A DNA stretch of 64,000 nucleotides from Haliotis asinina (taxonomy: Eukaryota; Mollusca; Gastropoda; Lepetellida; Haliotidae): NCBI RefSeq assembly GCF_037392515.1, contig NC_090285.1:3103501-3167500 (forward strand), read 5' to 3'. The position numbers were made by a program, and so were the translations under genes. Below are positions 63,601-64,000 of this stretch, one piece after another; position 1 is the stretch's first letter, and each line of letters opens with the position of its first letter. The notes under the pieces were generated by a model. That model saw nothing but the letters and a program-made list of their open reading frames with translations. It was not told the origin of the DNA and searched no databases.

Positions 63601-63792
63601 TGAGACTGTTTATCCCAGACTGCAGTTGTCATAGTTCCTGTCTGTTCCAGATGCGTTTCTTTGAAGTGAGTCCGCTGTCCTTCGTGAACAAGCTGGGTCG
63701 CAAGGGGAAGGAGGGTTTGATCAAGAAGTGCTCTGGAGGCCGTAGGATTAACATTGGCTGTTGTGGCTGCCTCAGCAAAGTCCATCTGGCAG
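15444..63792 (+). CDS. PLD1: Phospholipase D (PLD1/2 type), N-terminal part: acidic head, PX domain, start of PH domain
   Basis: Six exons (15444-15645, 52727-52874, 54129-54257, 61249-61354, 61935-62000, 63651-63792) join without a phase break into 264 residues and continue beyond the right edge. Family role: hydrolysis of phosphatidylcholine to phosphatidic acid and choline at membranes, regulated by phosphoinositides and small GTPases. The visible part matches animal PLD1/PLD2 in order: an acidic head with DDDFDVLSPIPE, the IPFRTIHN strand, a PX domain (about 90-225) with RRYKHFRQLH at 133-142 and the LPIP turn at 154-157, then LSFVNKLGRKGKEGLIKKCS and a CCGC cluster at 254-257. In mammalian PLD1 the equivalent adjacent cysteines are palmitoylated. 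The HKD catalytic motifs are outside the window. Intron 1 spans 37 kb and contains a second probable promoter near 50.04 kb. Confidence 0.93.
15646..17690. other. PLD intron 1, first part
   Basis: No gene seen. A SINE S2 copy sits at 16128-16290 (listed separately). A (ca)n/caac simple tract lies at 16985-17030 and a short (tcac)n at 17379-17397. Confidence 0.4.
16128..16290 (+). mobile_element. SINE family S2, diverged copy
   Basis: tRNA-like head gcagtgggatagtctaggga, B-box remnant ctctgattcccaca, body aatgctggaatattgctaat and a (tcac) tail. Confidence 0.75.
17692..17960. mobile_element. Foldback MITE, 269 bp
   Basis: Ends ccaggccccaatttctc and gagaaatcagggcctgg are inverted repeats with two mismatches in 17. 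The interior is rich in aaacttgaatttttactcaa words and their complements (caaatttgagtaaactc), so most of the element can fold back. No coding content. Confidence 0.8.
17992..19190. repeat. Pair of dispersed repeat copies plus a local 54-bp duplication
   Basis: 17992-18102 and 19078-19182 share ctctgaatgta(c/t)ataat, ggagccc(a/t)ag and agacttgcttca in the same order. Between them, 18120-18228 is a direct duplication of a ~54-bp block (gctaggcagta ... gggactgtg). Origin unknown. Confidence 0.55.
19966..20112 (+). mobile_element. SINE family S2, diverged copy
   Basis: Head agctagtctgatggttaagg, B box gggatcgattcccttc, body tttctggtgttccccactgt. The tail has decayed to taaactcacacc. Confidence 0.75.
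20478..20568 (+). mobile_element. SINE family S1, 3' fragment
   Basis: atcactggattgtctggtcc followed by agactcagg and the shared tail gctgagtgccgagtaaaact, ending tcctcactgactc. Truncated at the 5' end, as usual for reverse-transcribed elements. Confidence 0.7.
20622..20732 (-). mobile_element. SINE family S1, 3' half
   Basis: Plus-strand reading: ttagtgagtgagtgtagttt, tatgccgcactccacactattccagc core, ending at gacaatccagtgatcacca. The element's 5' half is missing. Confidence 0.75.
20835..21473 (-). mobile_element. Mutator-like MITE, copy 2 (9-bp target duplication)
   Basis: Same element as 4922-5548 in the opposite orientation: starts cagtctaagtaaactt, ends aagtttacttagactg. Flanked by the direct repeat agaaatttt at 20826-20834 and 21474-21482. 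No transposase. Reading frames inside it are chance. Confidence 0.85.
22242..22480 (-). mobile_element. SINE family S1, truncated copy
   Basis: Plus-strand reading begins agtgagtgagtgagtgagtt, passes ccagctatgtggcggcagtc and fades after acaggcatagttgcctttt, lacking the cacgggtc terminus. Confidence 0.75.
22929..23093 (+). mobile_element. SINE family S2, well preserved
   Basis: B box acccgggttcgattcccca, then tgggtacagtgtgtgaagtc, tctggtgtcccctgctgaga, and tail gtggcataaaactaaacccc with cactcactc. Only the A-box end is weak. Confidence 0.8.
23776..24968. mobile_element. Decayed TIR DNA transposon, Tigger/pogo-like, with a nested SINE
   Basis: Left end tttgaaccccgtttactcgg and right end tccggataaacggggttcgg are inverted repeats; GAACCCCGTTTA-type ends occur in the Tigger/pogo group of Tc1/mariner transposons. 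No transposase frame is left. A full SINE S1 copy (24444-24716) inserted into it later. Exact borders and the TA duplication are not clear. Confidence 0.6.
24444..24716 (-). mobile_element. SINE family S1, complete copy with 13-bp target duplication
   Basis: 273 bp from gtgagtgagtgagcgagatt to gaccttcacgggtc. Direct repeats gattacatccaga flank it at 24431-24443 and 24717-24729, which proves insertion and fixes both ends of the family. In the element's own (minus) direction it starts gacccgtgaaggtcacgggg and ends in the (tcac)n tail. Confidence 0.92.
25643..26178. repeat. C/A-only irregular array (G-rich on the minus strand)
   Basis: Over 500 bp of cacccccacccacaacacc-like words with shifting spacing. 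The minus strand has very many GGG/GGTGG runs at 5-10 bp spacing and could form quadruplexes. The Gly/Trp/Val-rich frames seen there are composition artefacts. Confidence 0.85.
26812..27103. mobile_element. hAT-like MITE, ~290 bp
   Basis: Ends tagaggtgtaacgataca and atatatcgtcacagctcta are imperfect inverted repeats; interior words such as ggtatcatgattaaggacac and the A+T-rich middle fit a common short hAT-derived element. The 8-bp target duplication is not clear. Confidence 0.6.
27128..27355. repeat. 17-bp minisatellite (aatgtttacacaatgat), ~13 irregular copies
   Basis: Copies alternate between gataatgtttacacaat and gatgactgtttacacaat; some are shortened. Begins 25 bp after the hAT-like MITE. 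Confidence 0.85.
27970..28088 (+). mobile_element. SINE family S2, 5' two thirds
   Basis: Head gtgaggtagctagtggttga, B box ctgagtttgattcccaac, body gaatcccatttctggtgtcc; breaks off after gatattgctg. Confidence 0.75.
28892..28950 (-). mobile_element. SINE S1/S2 tail fragment
   Basis: Plus-strand reading tgagtgagtgagtatagttt followed by tatggtgcac and an attaatatttcagc core. Only the shared tail remains, so the family cannot be told. Confidence 0.6.
28971..29155 (+). mobile_element. SINE family S2 ending in a long (actc)n tail
   Basis: Head gcagtggggtagtctagtga, B box cagatttgattccccatat, body ttcctggtgtcctcggctgt, then a tail expanded to about 12 actc units (29105-29154). It shows how these SINEs seed the tetranucleotide microsatellites of the region. 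Confidence 0.82.
29691..29790. repeat. (tcac)n microsatellite grading into (ac)n
   Basis: About 14 tcac units, then cacacacac runs to 29795. Probably the remnant of a SINE tail, although no body is recognisable next to it. Confidence 0.9.
29800..30910. other. PLD intron 1, no feature seen
   Basis: A+T-rich, no recognisable repeat family and no conserved reading frame. Confidence 0.4.
30911..31460. mobile_element. piggyBac-like MITE with TTAA duplication, 550 bp
   Basis: TTAA (30911-30914) then aggtcacatgcaa at the left; ttgcatgtgacct then TTAA (31457-31460) at the right. The 13-bp inverted ends are perfect. TTAA target sites are the hallmark of piggyBac-type insertion. No transposase; the 118-codon frame crossing its left end at 30827-31183 starts outside the element and resembles nothing known. 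Confidence 0.85.
31461..32998. other. PLD intron 1, no gene seen
   Basis: Unique-looking sequence. A gactgactgactgagcgagt tract at 32688-32711 is simple sequence. Confidence 0.4.
32999..33990. repeat. Minisatellite, 54-bp unit, ~18 copies
   Basis: Unit: gtcatcctttatagacctga, tccagctgtg, tcctcatggt(c/t)ctt(t/a)gggcca. Because 54 is a multiple of 3, frames stay open for up to 235 codons with an 18-residue period (VSSWSFGP core). A second frame over the same DNA is also open (LIQLCPHG core), which argues against coding. Confidence 0.93.
33991..34620. repeat. Diverged continuation of the 54-bp array (~49-bp and longer units)
   Basis: Units catcctttatacacatgatc, aaatggtacatgttcctttg, ggcaccaag share the cctttgggc and catcctttata words with the preceding array, at a shorter period. 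Later units are degenerate (tgtcctcaaggttcttcgtg). Confidence 0.8.
35899..36170. repeat. 66-bp tandem repeat, 4 copies
   Basis: Unit: tggcccagactatgtaacag, tatgctggttctatcctgta, atgactcacgtcagtacatc, actgga. Nearly identical copies, so it is young. Two overlapping frames stay open because 66 is divisible by 3. Contains tgactcacgtca, an AP-1/CRE-like string, once per unit. Confidence 0.92.
36983..37200. mobile_element. Short TIR MITE, 218 bp
   Basis: Left end ctccccaatgaattgcactc and right end gagtgcaattcataggggag are inverted repeats with one mismatch in 20. Non-coding interior. No target duplication recognised, so the superfamily is open. Confidence 0.75.
37399..37441. repeat. (tcac)n microsatellite
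   Basis: About 10 tcac units in PLD intron 1, with no SINE body attached. Confidence 0.9.
37884..40338. repeat. Minisatellite, 49-bp unit, ~50 copies (2.45 kb)
   Basis: Unit: atgttatggttgtcatagtg, atgtattagaaacagttatg, aagtagatg. Variation is concentrated at two spots: ttg(tc/cc/ct/cg)(a/g)tag and agt(ta/tt/gt/ga)tg; the rest is almost invariant. Stops in all frames, so not coding. Largest array in the window. Confidence 0.96.
40941..41030 (+). mobile_element. Possible tRNA-derived SINE (third family), weak
   Basis: A-box-like gtcttggtggctcagtgcac and B-box-like ttgggtttgaatcctgtatg at about tRNA spacing. Single copy here, no tail recognised. Confidence 0.4.
41591..42209. repeat. 88-bp tandem repeat, 7 copies
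   Basis: Unit starts tgctgttgacagtaccgtga, runs tataaagacaggcaatagta, catagggcattatgaacgta, tttctatgagtggtttacgc, catgtgga. Unit starts at 41593, 41681, 41769, 41857, 41945, 42033 and 42121. High identity. Confidence 0.94.
42210..45960. other. PLD intron 1, no gene seen
   Basis: A decayed SINE tail (gctatatggctggaatattg then gtaacactaaactctgtcgc) lies at 44619-44678. No other family recognised. Confidence 0.4.
45969..46232 (-). mobile_element. SINE family S1, near full length
   Basis: Plus-strand reading gagtgagtgagtgagtttag, ttttacaccatactcagc, ccagacaatccagtgatcaa, ending in gaacttcacgagtcc. One internal stretch (gaccacccgatcc in other copies) is deleted. Confidence 0.82.
46314..47308. 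mobile_element. Element with short inverted ends and five ~165-190 bp internal modules
   Basis: Left end tatccctcggca and right end gccagggggata are imperfect inverted repeats. In between, a module recurs five times, each opening tttc(c/t)ggagcagaactcaa, with ttggtagatat, gtggtgccttttgcta and tttccatggaaac following (module starts near 46388, 46545, 46738, 46918 and 47086). A T tract lies at 46498-46520. No coding content. Confidence 0.6.
47712..47791. repeat. Exact 40-bp direct duplication
   Basis: agacgaccccaagcagtggc followed by atcacgagttattgcttgcg occurs twice in direct succession (second copy from 47752). Confidence 0.9.
47800..50030. other. PLD intron 1, end part; no gene seen
   Basis: Contains a SINE-tail scrap (gtgtgagtgagttcaaattt) near 48860 and a short cagacacactgaca simple repeat at 49238-49285. 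Otherwise unique-looking. Confidence 0.4.
50038..50046 (+). promoter_or_regulatory. Probable PLD promoter 2: TATA box TATAAATAG
   Basis: A strong TATA box followed at +23 to +32 by tcagagtgag, a plausible initiator (tcag-type). It stands about 109 bp ahead of an ATG that opens a short exon with a consensus donor. It would drive a PLD transcript starting within intron 1. Confidence 0.55.
50147..50162 (+). CDS. PLD1: PLD alternative first exon (MEDYE plus one base)
   Basis: ATG in good context (acaATGG) encodes M-E-D-Y-E and one extra base, then donor A|GTAAGTGT. The phase (one base over) is exactly that of exon 1, so splicing to 52727 gives MEDYE-S-LHFIPF in frame. This would replace the 67-residue acidic N-terminus with five residues and leave the PX domain intact. 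It rests on the promoter, start context, donor and phase agreement only; no transcript evidence. Confidence 0.55.
50446..50520 (+). mobile_element. tRNA-like SINE head, single copy
   Basis: gtggtggagcagataaagtg (A-box region) and cagtggttcgatcccctggc (B box) at tRNA spacing, but the acceptor stem does not pair, so a SINE head rather than a tRNA gene. Confidence 0.5.
51634..52307. mobile_element. TGTCCCC-ended element with four ~130-150 bp modules
   Basis: Left end tgtcccccgccca, right end tagctgggggaca. Module: atatctcatgaactgt, then ttcaaattt(g)gtgacagcc, acattgggg, ccagtc, and a terminal gaccttgaccttattttcaa block with aggtcacc. Same family as 57369-57745, with two more modules. Confidence 0.7.
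52727..52874 (+). CDS. PLD1: PLD exon 2
   Basis: 148 nt, residues 68-116 plus two bases: LHFIPFRTIHNKPDPF to SKMLNPY. Acceptor cttgtttgcag, donor TT|GTGAGT. The first PX strand starts around GHLPVEVKL, corresponding to CPIKAQVLEVE of vertebrate PLD1. It accepts either first exon in the same phase. Confidence 0.93.
53582..53745 (+). mobile_element. SINE family S1, tail-truncated
   Basis: aatcgtaagaggcaactagc, gggatcgggtggtcaggctc, ttcccaattgcgcagatcga, ending in the ccgctaccatatagcagg core; the (tcac) tail is gone. Inside PLD intron 2, sense orientation. Confidence 0.8.
54129..54257 (+). CDS. PLD1: PLD exon 3 (PX domain core)
   Basis: 129 nt, residues 117-159 plus two bases. YTIEVKHGDFEW is followed by RRYKHFRQLH (133-142), the phosphoinositide-binding Arg motif of PX domains, and ends RLPIPKK, the proline turn. 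Donor GA|GTAAGT. Confidence 0.95.
55071..55362 (+). other. Candidate alternative exon in PLD intron 3 (97 codons, speculative)
   Basis: A pyrimidine-rich acceptor (gtctatttcccag) is followed by an open frame that continues exon 3's phase exactly (E-FRLSWYKL...). It stays open for 97 codons to a donor-like ACG|GTAGGT, ending in phase 0, the same as exon 4. It could therefore only replace exon 4, not be added to it. The peptide (CEFLTFDMTFENRKSYDKR stretch) resembles nothing I know, and exon 4 is the conserved PLD exon. Could be chance. Confidence 0.2.
56250..57179. mobile_element. Possible decayed TIR element with an internal ggttgaact-type minisatellite
   Basis: Left end cttatactgatggataaaag and right end attTccatgagtataaa (57163-57179) form an imperfect inverted repeat. 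56345-56930 consists of degenerate ~20-25 bp steps of ggttgaactagggattggtt. Borders uncertain. Confidence 0.4.
57369..57745. mobile_element. TGTCCCC-ended element with two ~150-bp modules
   Basis: Ends tgtcccctgccgc (57369-57381) and gcggcgggggaca (57733-57745) are inverted repeats with one mismatch. The modules match those at 51634-52307. Each carries a TGACCTTGACCTT block; TGACCTTGA occurs at 57530-57538 and 57680-57688. Confidence 0.75.
57775..59365. other. PLD intron 3, no feature seen
   Basis: A+T-rich; no coding similarity and no known repeat family. Confidence 0.4.
59366..59487 (+). mobile_element. SINE family S2, 3' two thirds
   Basis: aaacctggatttgattcccc (B box), acatggatacagtgtgtgaa, tgctgcaatattgctaaaag, cagtgtaaaacttaactcag. 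The A-box end is missing. Confidence 0.75.
60107..60455. repeat. C/T- and C/A-rich low-complexity tract
   Basis: Begins with ~27-bp steps of ccctctccctcctccaccaa, then changes to acacacctctacacacccc words. Proline-rich translation is a composition effect. Confidence 0.88.
61249..61354 (+). CDS. PLD1: PLD exon 4
   Basis: 106 nt, residues 160-195: YRERRKTMKQDHRVSV to HNIQERM. Acceptor cccaattgcag, donor ATG|GTAATG. Corresponds to the basic loop after the PIP turn of the PX domain; length agrees with vertebrate PLD1. Confidence 0.9.
61558..61648 (+). mobile_element. SINE family S1, 3' fragment
   Basis: cctgttgatcactggattgt, ctggtcaagactcagatg, ccttaccatatggctgcag, then gctgagtgcagtattaagca; 5' truncated. 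Lies in PLD intron 4. Confidence 0.7.
61935..62000 (+). CDS. PLD1: PLD exon 5
   Basis: 66 nt, phase 0 at both ends, residues 196-217, TQLEKYLCSLLKCKSFKNHS. Equivalent to the QLEDYLTKIL helix closing the PX domain of vertebrate PLD1. Acceptor tttgtatcag, donor ACT|GTGAGT. Confidence 0.92.
62287..63634. repeat. Minisatellite, 40-bp unit, ~34 copies, each resembling a 3' splice site
   Basis: Unit: tgtagttgtcatgcttctcc, tgaccctgtttaatccagtc. The second half reads as a branch-point-like ctgac, a short pyrimidine stretch and cag. The array takes up most of PLD intron 5 and stops 16 bp short of exon 6, whose real acceptor (tcctgtctgttccag) continues the last, altered unit. Confidence 0.95.
63651..63792 (+). 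CDS. PLD1: PLD exon 6 (PX-PH junction)
   Basis: 142 nt, residues 218-264 plus one base: MRFFEVSPLSFVNKLGRKG, then LIKKCSGGRRIN, CCGCLSKVHLAG. Donor G|GTACTT, weaker than the others. Cys254-Cys255 align with the palmitoylated cysteine pair of mammalian PLD1 at the start of the PH domain. The next exon is beyond the window. Confidence 0.92.
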
Positions 63793-64000
63793 GTACTTGG
63801 AACAGAAGGTATTCATGACTTTTGTGTGTCTATGTCTTTAGGTTTGTGTAAACAGACAGACAACATCTCATGATCCAGTCATCTGGAGATACAGACTTCA
63901 AGTTTATGGTGTAATTAGATTGTATCATGCTCAGTATTTCCTACCAATAATGTGTGTGTAGTTTGTTCTTGCTAATAAAGACCAAGTTGGCTAGTATTAA

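Overview
The window is animal nuclear DNA: short exons with GT-AG introns, about 60% A+T, and many SINEs, MITEs and minisatellites. The most abundant dispersed repeat ends in a (TCAC)n tail next to a TTTTACGCCGC-type core. I associate this repeat with marine gastropods, abalone (Haliotis) in particular; that attribution is from memory and is an inference. Nothing prokaryotic or viral was recognised.

Layout. (1) 1-10.2 kb holds two closely related betaine-homocysteine S-methyltransferase-like (BHMT-like) genes arranged head to head. Copy 1 is on the minus strand (three exons, 63-1482) and runs off the left edge. Copy 2 is on the plus strand, with six coding exons from 7841 to 10122 giving a 352-residue protein. 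The 6.3 kb between them holds a minisatellite, SINE copies and a Mutator-like MITE. (2) 10.2-15.3 kb has no recognisable gene and contains a 1.3 kb array of a 43-bp unit. (3) 15.4-63.8 kb is the 5' part of a phospholipase D gene of the PLD1/PLD2 type on the plus strand. Six phase-consistent exons encode an acidic N-terminus, a complete PX domain and the start of the PH domain; the catalytic HKD halves lie beyond the right edge. Its first intron is 37 kb long and carries most of the repeats. At 50.0-50.2 kb, 2.6 kb upstream of exon 2, there is a TATA box and a tiny ATG exon that splices in frame to exon 2, so a second promoter giving a short N-terminus is likely.

Repeats. There are two SINE families with the same 3' tail (one copy with a 13-bp target duplication), two inverted copies of a long-TIR MITE with 9-10 bp target duplications, a TTAA-flanked piggyBac-like MITE, several foldback MITEs, and elements with gtcccc termini built from 130-150 bp modules carrying ERR/NR5A-type half-sites. 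Minisatellites have unit lengths of 15, 17, 40, 43, 49, 54, 66, 72 and 88 bp. The 40-bp array fills most of the PLD intron before exon 6, and each unit looks like a 3' splice site.

No functional link between the BHMT-like genes and the PLD gene is visible; they are simply neighbours. The best leads are the PLD alternative promoter, the decoy-acceptor array, the altered active sites of the BHMT-like pair, and the two SINE families with a shared tail. No wholly novel gene system was found.
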